64,000 bases of DNA from Entophlyctis helioformis (GCA_025526915.1 JAHLKH010000083.1:47258-111257); one strand, 5' to 3'; counted from the stretch's first letter, positions 20,901 to 32,020 are shown. The notes: generated by a model from the letters alone, not told the origin. Translations and numbers: made by a program.

Positions 20901-23549
20901 TCGTCGTTCCGTCGCGGCCAGCTCTAGCTCGCGGCGGGATCCTTGCTGGTGAGCTGCCCTCTTTCAGCCCATCCGGCTTTCGCCATGACCCGGTGTTTGC
21001 TGACTTGGACCTCTTGAATGGGACAGACGACATGGGCCTGGGCAAGACCATCGAGGTCATCTCACTGATCCTCAAAACCAAGCCCGATGCGCCGCTTCAT
21101 CCGCCGCCACAACAGCCGGACCCCTGCGACACCGCCCTCTCCAGGCACCGATCAGACCCGTTTGGGTTTGTGCCCGCCAAGCTTTTGCCCAACCATACCC
21201 GCGACGCCATTCCCATCATTGGCGGCAGGATCCCGTCCAAGTCGACGCTGATTGTGTGTCCGCTCTCGACAGTCGCCAACTGGGAAGACCAGATCGAGTC
21301 GCATTCCTTGCCAGGCTCTCTTTCCGTCTATGTGTACCACGGCACTGCCAAGTCGATGGACCCCGTCTTTATTGCATCGCACGATGTTGTCATTACAACG
21401 TACAACACGCTCGGCAATTCGTACTCGCGCGACCCGAGGTCATTCAAGCCCACCAAGCAGCAGAACGCTCAGCAGCAGCAGCAGCATGGGCTGGCCGCGT
21501 CGACAACAACGAGCGGGAGCGGGAGCGCAGCAACCGGCCAGCACTCCCCTTTGCACGAGATTCACTGGCACCGCGTTGTGCTCGACGAGGCGCACATTAT
21601 CAAATCCTCATCGACGGTGCAATGCAACGCATCATGCGCGCTCAGTGCACACACCCGCTGGTGCCTCACGGGCACGCCCATCCAAAACCGCATGGACGAT
21701 CTCTACGCGCTCGTGCGGTTCCTCCGGCTCAAGCCGCTCGACCTTAAGCCCCACTGGTCGCAGTATATTGCTCGGCCCATCAAGCTGCAGCAAAACAACT
21801 CGATCGGGCTGTCGCGGCTGCAGACGCTCATGAAAGCCATCACGCTGCGACGCACCAAGGGCCAGATGATCGACGGCAAGCCGCTCCTCGACATCCCGGC
21901 CAAGACGGAGTCGGTTGTCCTGCTCGTCCTCGGCCAGCGGGAGCGCGATGTATATGACACGGTGCACACAAAGGCCAAGCGGCTGTTTCGGCGGCTCGAA
22001 GCAAGCGATGCGGTGCTCAAGAACTATATGCATGTGCTTGAGGCTATCCTCCGCATGCGGCAAGCGTGTACGCATCCGCGCTTGTGTAATGATGCGGCTG
22101 TGGTCGACAAGATACGTGACTGGTCGAGCGGGGGCAGCGATGGCGGCGGATCGACGGCAGTGCAGCAGATGCAACTGCAACAGATGGCTGGTGCTGAGAG
22201 CCTGAACATGAACATGAGCCTGAACATGACCGCGGATGGGGACGGGGACACAGACGCGCTGGGAATCGGCGCGGAACCGTTTCCGCCGTCGCTGCGCATG
22301 GCGCGGCATATGCTGTCCTTGTACCGCGAGACGGGCGACGACAAGTGCTGTGCGTGCGACAATACTATTGATGGCCAGGAACGCACTGTCGCGCTGAGCG
22401 CATGTGGGCATCTGTGAGTCTGGTTGCTGGCTGATGCTGGTGGCGGGTGGCTATGGGCTTGTGGCTGACTGGACTCGGATCTGGCGCGTATCGCTTGGCA
22501 GGTTCTGTGGCGAGTGTGCACAACGGATTCCAAAGAAACGGGGCGGGCAGTGTCCGCAGTGTTCCGCGCTCATCACGGCCAAGGACATTAAGGAATACCC
22601 GGACCTGGACACGACGGTATGCTGCCTTGATTGCATCGGTTTTGGGCCTGGTTGGTTTGACTGCTGACTCGTTGATGCTGCATTTACAGACCGCCGACGC
22701 GGTGGACGACGAAGGCGGTGAAGTGATTCCGCTCAATATGCCAGACATGGATAGCAAGATGGTCCAGCCGGCGAGCGGAAGCGGCGTGCTGCAGGGACAC
22801 TGGCTGCTGTATCCGACCAAAGTCACGGCGCTGCTCAACCATCTGGTCAGCGTGCGCGACGCAGACGTGGCTGGCGAGCCGCCCGTCAAGAGCGTCGTGT
22901 TTTCCCAATGGAGGGAGATGCTCAACATGCTGGAGGTAAGCTCCTTGCACGCCGCTTTTCACCTTTGCATTCGCAGCAGTTGCTAACATTGTGCATACAG
23001 CGTCCGCTGCGCGACCACGGTTTCGGCTACGCCAAGCTCGACGGCACCATGAACCGCCAACAGCGGCTAACGTCTCTCCAGGCCTTCAAGACGGACCCGC
23101 ACACCACCGTGCTCATTGTCTCGCTCAAGACAGGCGGCGTCGGACTCAATCTCACGGTGGCGTCGCGCGTGTACATCATGGAGCCGTACTGGAACCCAGC
23201 GATTGAGCAGCAGGCTGTCGACCGCGTGCACCGGCTCGGCCAAACGCGGCCCGTTGTCGCGGTGCGGTTCATTGTCAAGGACTCGATCGAGGAGAACATC
23301 CTCGCGCTGCAGCGCAAGAAACTCGAGCTGGCGCGCGTAACCTTTAAGGAGGGCGACGACGACGACGGCGACGACGATGGCGGCAGCGGTGGCGACAGCG
23401 ATGACGACGGACGCAAGCGCGGCAAGAAGGAGGATGGCGGCAAGGTCAAGCGTGGGCGGCGGCCGGCTGGCGCAGCGAGTGCAGGGAAAACAAAGCACAT
23501 GCAGCAGCAGAAGGAGCGATTGGATGATCTGCGGCTGTTGTTCAAATGA
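17992..23549 (+). CDS. RAD5/HLTF-type SNF2 helicase-ubiquitin ligase (HIRAN-SNF2-RING)
   Basis: Proteins of this family remodel stalled forks and polyubiquitinate PCNA. Start [10 protein letters not shown] opens a disordered His/Gln/Pro-rich region of about 500 residues. A HIRAN-like domain is split over short exons ([50 protein letters not shown]). SNF2 motifs: [10 protein letters not shown] (after removing the intron 20949-21026), [21 protein letters not shown]. The [12 protein letters not shown]...CGHLFCGEC...CPQC falls between the two RecA lobes and is also split by an intron (about 22408-22499). The C-terminal lobe ends with TGGVGLNL and [11 protein letters not shown], then a basic tail ([17 protein letters not shown]). 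RING inside the helicase plus HIRAN distinguishes RAD5/HLTF from RAD16. No frameshifts. Confidence 0.85.
18989..19079 (+). other. GC-AG intron in the helicase gene
   Basis: The donor GGCG/gcaagt keeps phase with the acceptor cccag/GCCAGTCACC. The nearby GT donor at 18993 would not. ctgac lies upstream of the acceptor. Confidence 0.65.
20949..21026 (+). other. Stop-free 78-nt intron splitting helicase motif I
   Basis: CTTGCTG/gtgagc...gggacag/ACGACATG rejoins [10 protein letters not shown]. The intron is a multiple of three and has no stop in the coding frame, so retention would insert 26 residues immediately before the ATP-binding motif. Confidence 0.75.
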
Positions 23550-23788
23550 AGCTCGTTGGTGTCGAGGGATGTCCTTTTACAGTGCCGAGCATGTTGGCAT
23601 GGCTGAGTAGCGTGATGATGCTCAACACGACACATGCCATTCGCAGTCTGTTTGTGAGTGACGTCTGCTGTCAGCCCATGCCTGCACACGCTTGACAATC
23701 GACACGTCAGCAACGCGCAGATCTGGAATGTTTGGTTTTGTGGCGAGTCAGCCTGGAAACCAACAAACAGTCACAGCGACCACAACGC

Positions 23789-25450
23789 ATGGAGCAGCAG
23801 GAGAGCGGACGGCTGGCTGGCAATGCGGCGGCTGTAGCAGCTGTGGAGGACAGCACACAGCGCTCGGTGTCTCCATCTTCCGACAACGCTGACGGCAACA
23901 GCAGCAACAACGGCGGGCCGCAAACTGCTGAGGCTGTAGCAGCCAACGACGACGACGACGACGACGCCGACGGAGACAGCAGCAGCGAGAACGACAATTT
24001 CGACGACGACGACACCGACGAACGCAGTACCGACGACGACAGCGACAACAGCGAAGACGACAACGAAACAGACAGCAACAGTGCTGCCGTGGCTGCCACG
24101 GACGAGATGCCGTGGGGATCGTCATGGTGGGACAAGATGCCCGCCGAGATCCGCATCATGATCCTCGACTTTGTTGGTCCTCTCCAGCGCTTTCTCACCG
24201 GACAGCTCGGCACCAAGCAACAGCCTGCGAGAAGTTTTGAAGGGAAGCCAGCGACAGTGGCGATCTGGGTCGATGCACTCAAGCGTGACTGGAAGGGCGA
24301 CCTGGATCTGCTGCCAGACATGCTGCTATCGGTCAAGGAGGGTCTCTGCGAAGCGCGCTCTCGGTCCATGTACAAGCGCCTGTGTCGTCGCTTTCGGGGT
24401 TACAATAGGCTCATTGTGGACAAACCGCGGAAGCCTAGCAACCTGAATACCTATCATTACAAAGGTCGTTTGTCTTTCCGTGACCAGTCGCTGCTCCACA
24501 TCCCCGCGCGCCACGGCTGGTTCGATCTGCTCGACTTTAAGCACCCGATCACTCTTGGCTGGTTTGCGATCAAGCACGGCCATCCAGCTCTCCTGCGCCA
24601 CCTCGCTTTCACTCTCAAGGTCGTCGATCTGTCGCGGTTCAAACGGTTTCGCCATGAGAATGCCATGGATGTTGCTGCTTCAAGTGGCAGCCTGGAGATT
24701 GTGCAGATGCTTCACGACGCGGGCAACAACAACTGCACGGCCGACGCGATGGACTGGGCAGCTTTTTGTGGCCACTTGGACGTGATGCAGTGGCTTCATG
24801 CCAACAGACGCGAAGGATGCACTGAACGGGCTTCACGTAGTGCGGCAGCGAACGGTTGTCTGCATGTCGTCGAATGGCTGGTCGAGCACTATCCATCCAA
24901 GATTGACAAAAACGCCGTCATTTATGCAGCTCAATATGGACACGTTGATGTTCTCGCGTTCCTGCTTCCTCGGTTTCCTGACGTTAATGTTCAAGCCGGC
25001 ATCAATGATGCAGCCAAAAATGGACACGTTGACGTCCTCGCGTTTCTGCTTCTTCGGTTCCCTGATTATAGGGTTCAAGCCGCCATGCGTATTGCCGCAT
25101 ACAACGGCCACCTGACGGTGATCAAGTGCTTCCACACACACCGACCCGACGCTTTCACTCCACTCGTATTTACAGAGGCTGTGGAACAAGGTCATGCTGG
25201 CATCGTGCGGTTCTTGCTGGACTCTGGTTATTTGTTTGATGTTGAGACCCTCGCGAAGGCCAATAATCCCTCTCTCAAGCACATGATGGTCAAGAGACTG
25301 ACACTTGAACGCGCTCAGGAACTGTTGGAGGATGCGTACAGGTCGCCATACGCGCAAATCATCAACCGGCTCGAAGCTGCAGTCAGTCGGCTTGAGGACG
25401 CCAAAGCCAAAGCCAAAGCCAAGGCAGACAACGAAGCCATCGCAAAGTAG
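23789..25450 (+). CDS. Ankyrin-repeat protein, array copy 1
   Basis: 553 residues from MEQQESGRLAG, the first in-frame ATG; the spacer upstream is open but has only non-ATG codons in this frame. The linker at residues about 30-100 is a run of Asp/Ser/Glu. Then come the F-box-like KMPAEIRIMILDFVGPLQRF and an intact series of 28-residue ankyrin repeats of the DVLAFLLPRFPD type. The C-terminus has a coiled Ala-Lys segment (AKAKAKAKADNEAIAK) and a TAG, followed in frame by RKTTSK and TGA. Single exon. Confidence 0.85.
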   Translation: MEQQESGRLAGNAAAVAAVEDSTQRSVSPSSDNADGNSSNNGGPQTAEAVAANDDDDDDADGDSSSENDNFDDDDTDERSTDDDSDNSEDDNETDSNSAAVAATDEMPWGSSWWDKMPAEIRIMILDFVGPLQRFLTGQLGTKQQPARSFEGKPATVAIWVDALKRDWKGDLDLLPDMLLSVKEGLCEARSRSMYKRLCRRFRGYNRLIVDKPRKPSNLNTYHYKGRLSFRDQSLLHIPARHGWFDLLDFKHPITLGWFAIKHGHPALLRHLAFTLKVVDLSRFKRFRHENAMDVAASSGSLEIVQMLHDAGNNNCTADAMDWAAFCGHLDVMQWLHANRREGCTERASRSAAANGCLHVVEWLVEHYPSKIDKNAVIYAAQYGHVDVLAFLLPRFPDVNVQAGINDAAKNGHVDVLAFLLLRFPDYRVQAAMRIAAYNGHLTVIKCFHTHRPDAFTPLVFTEAVEQGHAGIVRFLLDSGYLFDVETLAKANNPSLKHMMVKRLTLERAQELLEDAYRSPYAQIINRLEAAVSRLEDAKAKAKAKADNEAIAK

Positions 25451-25732
25451 CGAAAGACCACCTCGAAATGAAGATCATGAGTGTGCTCGCTTTGGTTGCA
25501 TGGCAGCTAAAGGACAGATATGCTGGCTGCTGCATTGATGCGTCGATGGCAGACATGGATGATGCTCAACACGACACATGCCATTCGCAGTCTGTCTGAG
25601 TGTGATGTCTGTTATCTGCCCATGCCTGCACACGCTTGACAGTCGCCGCGCCAGCATCGCGCAGATCTGGAATGTTTGGTTTCGTGGCGAGTCAGCCTGG
25701 AAACCAACAAACAGTCACAGCGACCACGACGC

Positions 25733-27715
25733 ATGGAGCAGCAGGAGAGTGGACGGCTGGCTGGCAAGGCAGCGGCTGTGGAAGACAGCACACAGCGCTC
25801 AGTGTCTCCATCTTCCGACAACGCTGGCGGCAACAGCAGCAACATCAACGGCGAGCCGCACACTGCTGAGGCTGTAGCAGCCAACGACAGTGACGACGAC
25901 GAAGACGAAGAGGAAGACGAATACGAAGACGAAGACGAAGACGAAGACGAAGACGAAGACGATGCCGTCAACGACGACAGCTTCAGCGAGAGCGACTATT
26001 ACGACGACGACGCCGACGGAGACAGCAGCAGCGAGAGCGACGACTATGGCGACGATGACACCGACGAATGCAGCACCGACGATGATGACAGCGACGATGA
26101 TGACAGCAGCGATGACAGCAACGACGACGAAGCAACCAAAAGCCACAACAGCAACAGTGCTGCCGTGGCTGCAACCGGCGAGATGCCGTGGGGATCGTCG
26201 TGGTGGGACAAGATACCCGCAGAGATCCGTGACATGATCCTCGACTTTGTTGGCCCTCTCCAGCGCTTCCTCAACGGAGAGTTCGGCACCAAGCAGCAGC
26301 TCGAGTGGAGCAAGGAGGACGAAGCAACTGCCGTGGCGATTTGGGTCGATGCCTTCAAGCGTGACTGGAAGGGCAACCTCTATCTGCTGCCAGACATGCT
26401 GCTATGGGTCGATCAAGGTCTCTGCGAAGCGCACTCTCGGTCCATGTACGAGCGCCTGTGTCGTCACTTTCGGGGTTGCCAGAGGCTCATTTTCGACAAA
26501 CCACGGAGGCCTAGCAACCTGAATACCTATCATTACAAAGGTCGTTTGGGCTTAGATGTTCAGTCGCTGCTCCACATCCCCGCGCGCCATGGCTGGTTCG
26601 ATCTGCTCGACTTTAAGCACCCGATCACTCTTGGCTGGTTTGCGATCGAGTATGGCCATCCTGCTCTCCTGCGTCACCTCGCTTTCACACTCAAGGTCGT
26701 CAAGCTGTCGCGGTTCAAACGGTTTCACCATGAGCCGGCTATGGATATTGCTGTTAGAAGTGGCAGCCTGGAGATTGTGCAGATGCTGCACGACGCGGGC
26801 AACAACAACTGTACGGCCCATGCAATGGACTGGGCAGCTTCTCGTTGTCGATTGGACGTGATGCAGTGGCTTCATGCCAACAGGCGCGAGGGATGCACCG
26901 AACGGGCTTCGAAGGACGCGGCCTGGAACGGTCATCTACATGTCGTCAAATGGCTGGTCGAGCACTATCCATCCAAGATTCGAAAAGGCGCCGTCATTAA
27001 GGCAGCCGAAGGGGGACACGTTGACATACTCGCGCACCTGGTTCCTCGGTATCCTGACCTTGTCGTTCAAGACGCCATTCAAGCTGCAGCCCGCGAGGGA
27101 CACGTTGACGTTCTCACGCTCCTGCTTCCTCGGTTCCCTGACTTTGATTCTCAAGCCGCCATCCGTTCTGCAGCCCAAAATGGGCACGTTGACGTTCTTG
27201 CGTTCCTGCTTCCTCGGTTCCCTGACTTTGATGCTCAAGCCGCTGTCATTGCTGCAGCCCAAAATGGGCACGTTGACGTTCTTGCGTTCCTGCTTTCCCG
27301 GTTTCCTGATTATAGAGTTCAAGCCGCCATGCGTCTTGCCGCATACAAAGGCCGCCTGGAGGTGGTCAAGTGGTTCCACACACACCGACCGGACGCATTC
27401 ACGCCACGCGTATTCACAGTGGCTGCGGAACAAGGTCATGCCGACATCGTGCGGTTCTTGCTGGATTCTGGGCATGTGTTTGATGCGGCTCAGCTCCAGA
27501 AGGCCAGGAATCCCGCCCTCAAGCACATGATGGTCAAGAGACTGACACTTGAACGCGCTAAGGAACTGTTGGAGGATGCGTACAGGTCGCCATACGCGCA
27601 AATCATCAACCGGCTCGAAGCTGCAGTCAGTCGGCTTGAGGACGCCAAAGCCAAAGCCAAAGCCAAGGCAGACAACGAAGCCATCGCAAAGTTGCGCAAG
27701 ACCAGTTTGAAATGA
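25733..27715 (+). CDS. Ankyrin-repeat protein, array copy 2 (longest)
   Basis: 660 residues. Its acidic linker is the longest of the family because of a (GACGAA)n expansion near 25898-25965 (Asp/Glu runs). It has extra repeats: two consecutive 84-bp units near 27176-27343 are almost identical (AAQNGHVDVLAFLL), so recent repeat duplication is visible. The codon that is TAG in most copies is TTG here (27692-27694), and the protein reads on through RKTSLK to the TGA at 27715. The last 160 bp are nearly identical to copy 1, which suggests recent duplication or conversion. Confidence 0.85.
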   Translation: MEQQESGRLAGKAAAVEDSTQRSVSPSSDNAGGNSSNINGEPHTAEAVAANDSDDDEDEEEDEYEDEDEDEDEDEDDAVNDDSFSESDYYDDDADGDSSSESDDYGDDDTDECSTDDDDSDDDDSSDDSNDDEATKSHNSNSAAVAATGEMPWGSSWWDKIPAEIRDMILDFVGPLQRFLNGEFGTKQQLEWSKEDEATAVAIWVDAFKRDWKGNLYLLPDMLLWVDQGLCEAHSRSMYERLCRHFRGCQRLIFDKPRRPSNLNTYHYKGRLGLDVQSLLHIPARHGWFDLLDFKHPITLGWFAIEYGHPALLRHLAFTLKVVKLSRFKRFHHEPAMDIAVRSGSLEIVQMLHDAGNNNCTAHAMDWAASRCRLDVMQWLHANRREGCTERASKDAAWNGHLHVVKWLVEHYPSKIRKGAVIKAAEGGHVDILAHLVPRYPDLVVQDAIQAAAREGHVDVLTLLLPRFPDFDSQAAIRSAAQNGHVDVLAFLLPRFPDFDAQAAVIAAAQNGHVDVLAFLLSRFPDYRVQAAMRLAAYKGRLEVVKWFHTHRPDAFTPRVFTVAAEQGHADIVRFLLDSGHVFDAAQLQKARNPALKHMMVKRLTLERAKELLEDAYRSPYAQIINRLEAAVSRLEDAKAKAKAKADNEAIAKLRKTSLK

Positions 27716-27967
27716 AGATCACGAGTGTGCTTGCTTTGGTGGATTGGCAGCTAAAGGCCAGACATGCTGGCTGCTGTGTCGATGGCAGACATGGATGATG
27801 CACAATACGACACATGCCATTCGCAGTCTGTTTGTGAGTGATGTCTGCTGTCAGCCCATGCCTGCACACGCTTGACAGTCGCCGCGCCAGCATCGCGCAG
27901 ATCTGGATGTTTGGTTTCGTGGCGAGTCAGCCTGGAAACCAACAAACAGTCACAGCGACCACGACGC

Positions 27968-29776
27968 ATGGAGCAGCAGGAGAGTGGACGACTGGCTGGC
28001 AAGGCGGCGGCTGTGGCGGCTGTGGCGGCCAGCACAAAGCACTCGATGTCGCCATCTTCCAACAACGCTGACGGCAACAACAGCAACATCAACGGCGAGC
28101 CGCACACTGCTTACGCTGCAGCAGCCAGCGACGACGACGACGACGACGACGACGAAGAGGAAGACGAATACGAATACGAAGACGACGCCGACGGAGACAG
28201 CAGCAGCGAGAGCGACAATTTCTACGGCAGCGATGACACCGACCAACGCAGCGATGGCAGCGACGACCGCACGGACGACGACAGCGACAACAGCAACGAC
28301 GACGAAGCAACCAAAAGCCACATCAGCAACGATGCCGCCGTGGCTGCCACCGGCGAGATGCCGTGGGGATCGTCGTGGTGGGACAGGATGCCCGCCGAGA
28401 TCCGCATCATGATCCTCGACTTTGTTGGCCCTCTCCAGCGCTTCCTCAACGGACAGTTTGGCACCAAACGGCAGCTCGAGAAGAACACCAAGGAAGCCAG
28501 AGCAACTGCCGTGGCGATTTGGGTCGATGCCTTCAAGCGTGACTGGAAGGGCAACCTCTATCTGCTGCCAGACATGCTGCTATGGGTCGATCAAGGTCTC
28601 TGCGAAGCGCACTCTCGGTCCATGTACAAGCGCCTGTGTCGTCACTTTCGGGGTTGCCAGAGGCTCATTTTCGACAAACCGCGGAGGCCCAGCAACCTGA
28701 ATACCTATCATTACAAAGGTCGTTTGTATCTAGATGTTCAGTCGCTGCTCAACATCCCCGCGCGCCACGGCTGGTTCGATCTGCTCGACTTTAAGCACCC
28801 GATCACTCTTGGCTGGTTTGCGATCGAGTATGGCCATCCTGCTCTCCTGCGCCACCTCGCTTTCACGCTCAAGGTCTTCGATCTCTCGCGGTTCAAACGG
28901 TTTCACCATGAGCCGGCTATGGATATTGCTGCTTCAAGTGGCAGCCTGGAGATTGTGCAGATGCTTCACGACGCGGGCAACAACAACTGCACGGCCGACG
29001 CGATGGACAGTGCGGCTTCTGATGGTCGATTGGACATGGTGCAGTGGCTCCATACCAACAGGCGGGAGGGATGCACCGAATGGGCTTCACGTAGTGCGGC
29101 TGGGAGCGGTCATCTGCATGTCGTCAAATGGCTGGTCGAGCACTATCCATCCAAGATTCAAAAAGGCTCAGCTATGGCTGCTGCCCGCGAGGGACACCTT
29201 AACATTCTCGCGTTCCTGCTTCCTCGGTTCCCTGACTTTGATGCTCAAGCCGGCATCAATGATGCAGCCCGCGAGGGACACGTTGACATTCTCGCGTTCC
29301 TGCTTCCTCGGTTCCCTGACGTTAATGTTCAAGCCGGCATCAATGATGCAGCCGAAAAAGGACACGTTGACGTTCTCGCGTTCCTGCTTCCTCGGTTCCC
29401 TGGCTGTGACGTTCAAGCCGCCATGCGTCTTGCCGCATACAAAGGCCACCTGACGGTGATCAAGTGGCTCCACGCACACCGACCCGACGCATTCACGCCA
29501 CGCGTATTCACAGTGGCTGTGGAACAAGTTCATAACGACATCGTGCGGTTCTTGCTGGACTCTGGATATTTGTTTGACATCGAGACCCTCACAAAGTCCA
29601 AGAATTTCTCTCTCAGGAGAATGATGGTCAACAGTCTGACACTCGAGCGCGCTCAGGAACTGTTGGAGGAGGCGTACTGGCCGAAATACAGGCACATTGT
29701 CAACCGGCTCGAAGCTACAGTCAAGCGGCTTAAGAATGCCAAAGCCAACGCAGACAACAAAGCCATCGCAAAGTAG
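27968..29776 (+). CDS. Ankyrin-repeat protein, array copy 3
   Basis: 602 residues. The linker is acidic but differs in length and order from copies 1 and 2. Between residues about 440 and 520, consecutive units (FPDFDAQAGINDAAREGHVD, FPDVNVQAGINDAAEKGHVD) show further repeat duplication. The tail diverges from copies 1 and 2 (EEAYWPKYRHIVNRLEATVK). It ends in TAG followed in frame by RKTSSK and TGA. Confidence 0.85.
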   Translation: MEQQESGRLAGKAAAVAAVAASTKHSMSPSSNNADGNNSNINGEPHTAYAAAASDDDDDDDDEEEDEYEYEDDADGDSSSESDNFYGSDDTDQRSDGSDDRTDDDSDNSNDDEATKSHISNDAAVAATGEMPWGSSWWDRMPAEIRIMILDFVGPLQRFLNGQFGTKRQLEKNTKEARATAVAIWVDAFKRDWKGNLYLLPDMLLWVDQGLCEAHSRSMYKRLCRHFRGCQRLIFDKPRRPSNLNTYHYKGRLYLDVQSLLNIPARHGWFDLLDFKHPITLGWFAIEYGHPALLRHLAFTLKVFDLSRFKRFHHEPAMDIAASSGSLEIVQMLHDAGNNNCTADAMDSAASDGRLDMVQWLHTNRREGCTEWASRSAAGSGHLHVVKWLVEHYPSKIQKGSAMAAAREGHLNILAFLLPRFPDFDAQAGINDAAREGHVDILAFLLPRFPDVNVQAGINDAAEKGHVDVLAFLLPRFPGCDVQAAMRLAAYKGHLTVIKWLHAHRPDAFTPRVFTVAVEQVHNDIVRFLLDSGYLFDIETLTKSKNFSLRRMMVNSLTLERAQELLEEAYWPKYRHIVNRLEATVKRLKNAKANADNKAIAK

Positions 29777-30051
29777 CGCAAGACCAGCTCGAAATGAAGA
29801 TCACGAGTGTGTTTGCTTTGGTGGATTGGCAGTTGAAGGACAGACATGCTGGCTGCTGTGTTGATGTGTCGATGGCAGCCATTGACGATGCACCTGGGGC
29901 ACATCTGGCATTGCATGTTTGTCATCAGCGAGTGTCGTTTGCAAGGCCAACAAGCCGTCCAATCAGAGCACGTCCACCAAGCTCGACCAACCAGAGCGAT
30001 TCCACCAGGAGGAAGCAGGCTTTTCTTGCCATTGAGCATCCTAACGAAGCC

Positions 30052-31979
30052 ATGCTGAGCAAGTACTGTGCACAACGCCTGTGCAATGCACCGCTTGCCT
30101 GGCCAATGCACGCAACCGCCACAGCCATAGCCGCATCAGCCATGGCCGCACGAGCATCGGGGCACCACCAGAGCCGAGGCATGGCCAAAAAGACAGCGAA
30201 CCCAAAAGAGTCCAAGTCGCCCATGGACCTTGTCCAAGGCGTCTACAACCCGCCAACGTCCATGTCCAAGCGCACGGCCCGGCGCTGGGCATCGATTGCG
30301 CCGACGTTCAAGTCGTCCAAGCTCGAGCCCAACAAGCCCGACACCCGCTCGGCAACGACCGTCAAATCCTATGTGGTCGACCACGAGCACCACGAGGCCG
30401 AGCTGGCGGCCTTTCTGGGCAGCGTCAGCCAGATGGACAAGTACCAGATCCGCAAAAAGATCCTGGACGGCTGGGTGTGGGTGGATGGGTCTGCACACGC
30501 CAGCCAGGTGCGAGTGCATCCGCGCGGCGTCCTTGCTGCGGGCGATGTCGTCAATGTCACGTTTGCCGTCAAGACTGCTCCGAGCAAGATGGCGCAGTTG
30601 GAGAGCATCGAGGTTCGTGGCTGGATGCCGGCTGTGTGAATGGAGTTCCAACTGACCCCATGGACTGGACTGGACTGGACTGGTGCGAGTAGGAGGCGAT
30701 CAGCGAGCTCAAGATGCGTGTGCTGTACAGAGACGATCACATCTTTGTCATTGACAAGGAGCACGGCCTTGCGTCTCAAGGTACCTTGGCTGCGTTCTGT
30801 CGAGCTGCATGCACAGCGACTGACGTGTGCCTGAACTGGCAGGCGGCACAAAGGTGGAGAAGCATCTGGACAGACTCGTCGAGCATCTGGAAAAGGACGA
30901 TTCCAAGATGCCGAGACTGGTGCACCGTCTGGACAAGAACACGTCGGGGGCCATGATCATTGCGCGGACCAAGGATGCAGCCCGGCGCATCTCGGCCATG
31001 TTCCAGCAGCCCGGGCGCATCACTCGCCGTGTGCGTTCCTTTGCGTGCGATTATCCTGTGCATGCGACGATTTATTGGCGGCTGACTCGAGGTTGGCGGG
31101 GATGTGCGGGACAGTACATTGCGATTCTGACGCCGCCGGTGAGCGAGACGAGCGGGCTCAAGGACGGCGAGACGCGCGAGATTGTGACGGGCATTGCGTC
31201 GAATGGCCGACGAGCGCCAAACGAGCGCATGCAGGCTATTGAGTGGTGTACGTGAGTGTGCGTGTGTGTAGCTGGCTGACTGGTTGGCTGGCTATGGGCG
31301 AGGCGACTGACACTGGATGGATGGATGGATGGACTGAGCAGACGCGGACCACATGGACGAAAAGACGCCAGAGGGGCATCCGATCCGCAAGGCTGTGACG
31401 CTGGTGACGGTGCTGCAGACCAAAGACAAGGCATGTGTGGCGATGTGGAAAGCGGATGCCGCACCCATTGATGGACTAACGCGACATGATATGATACGAC
31501 ACGACTTGATACGATTCGACATGGCGTGGCACGACCACGGACAGGCGTCTGCCGTGTGCCTTGAGCCGCAGACGGGTCGCAAGCATCAGCTGCGACTGCA
31601 CTGCGCCGACGTGCTGCAGTCGTACATTCTGGGCGACTACAAGTACGGCAAGGGCAGCAGCAAGGATCTGCAGCGGCACGTGGGCGACGTGGGCCAGGTG
31701 CCGATGCACCTGCACCTGGGGCAGCTTGTGCTGCGCGACTACTTTGGCAAGGGCTCGGATCTGGCGGTGGCGGCCAAGGTGCCCGAGTACTTTCGCAAGA
31801 CGATGGCGTCGCTCAAGCTGGACGTGGCGGTGGCGCGATCGCTTGGGGACGGAGTTGGGGGATCCGTGGGTTCAACAGCAGAGGATGGATCAGTGGGAGC
31901 AGCAGAGGATGGCTCGGCAGCAGCAGTCGATGGCACACCACAGCCGTCCATGCCGTTGGCAACATCCACATCCAATTGA
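30052..31979 (+). CDS. RluA-family pseudouridine synthase, probably mitochondrial
   Basis: Converts uridine to pseudouridine in RNA. Start MLSKYCAQRLCNAPLAW is basic and hydrophobic, like a mitochondrial presequence. An S4-like segment (YQIRKKILDGWVWVDG) precedes the catalytic core: YRDDHIFVIDKEHGLASQG, then PRLVHRLDKNTSGAMIIAR, whose HRLD Asp is the family nucleophile, then CLEPQTGRKHQLRLHC and MHLHLGQLVL. Introns at about 30613-30692, 30781-30842 and 31248-31341; a further in-phase, stop-free intron at 31437-31544 is likely because it removes an odd His/Arg-rich insert and contains an actaac branch site. Layout resembles RPUSD4 or PUS5-type mitochondrial enzymes; the exact target is unknown. 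About 563 residues (527 with the extra splice). Confidence 0.85.
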
Positions 31980-32020
31980 ACGTAATTGAACGTAATTGAA
32001 CGTAATTGAACGTAATTGAA
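31976..32020 (+). repeat. 10-bp tandem repeat upstream of eIF3c
   Basis: Five attgaacgta units in a short AT-rich island between the pseudouridine synthase stop and the eIF3c gene. The AT-rich block with attcaaat motifs that follows (to about 32075) could include the eIF3c promoter. Confidence 0.85.

Larger units (their letters stand above)
23610..29895 (+). repeat. Direct tandem array of three ankyrin-gene units
   Basis: Each unit of about 2.0-2.2 kb holds one ankyrin gene plus a conserved spacer of about 230-280 bp, recognisable by the shared elements gatgctcaacacgaca, cctgcacacgcttgaca and aaccaacaaacagtcacag. Homology starts near 23610, just after the helicase gene, and fades near 29895, just before the pseudouridine synthase. 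Confidence 0.85.
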
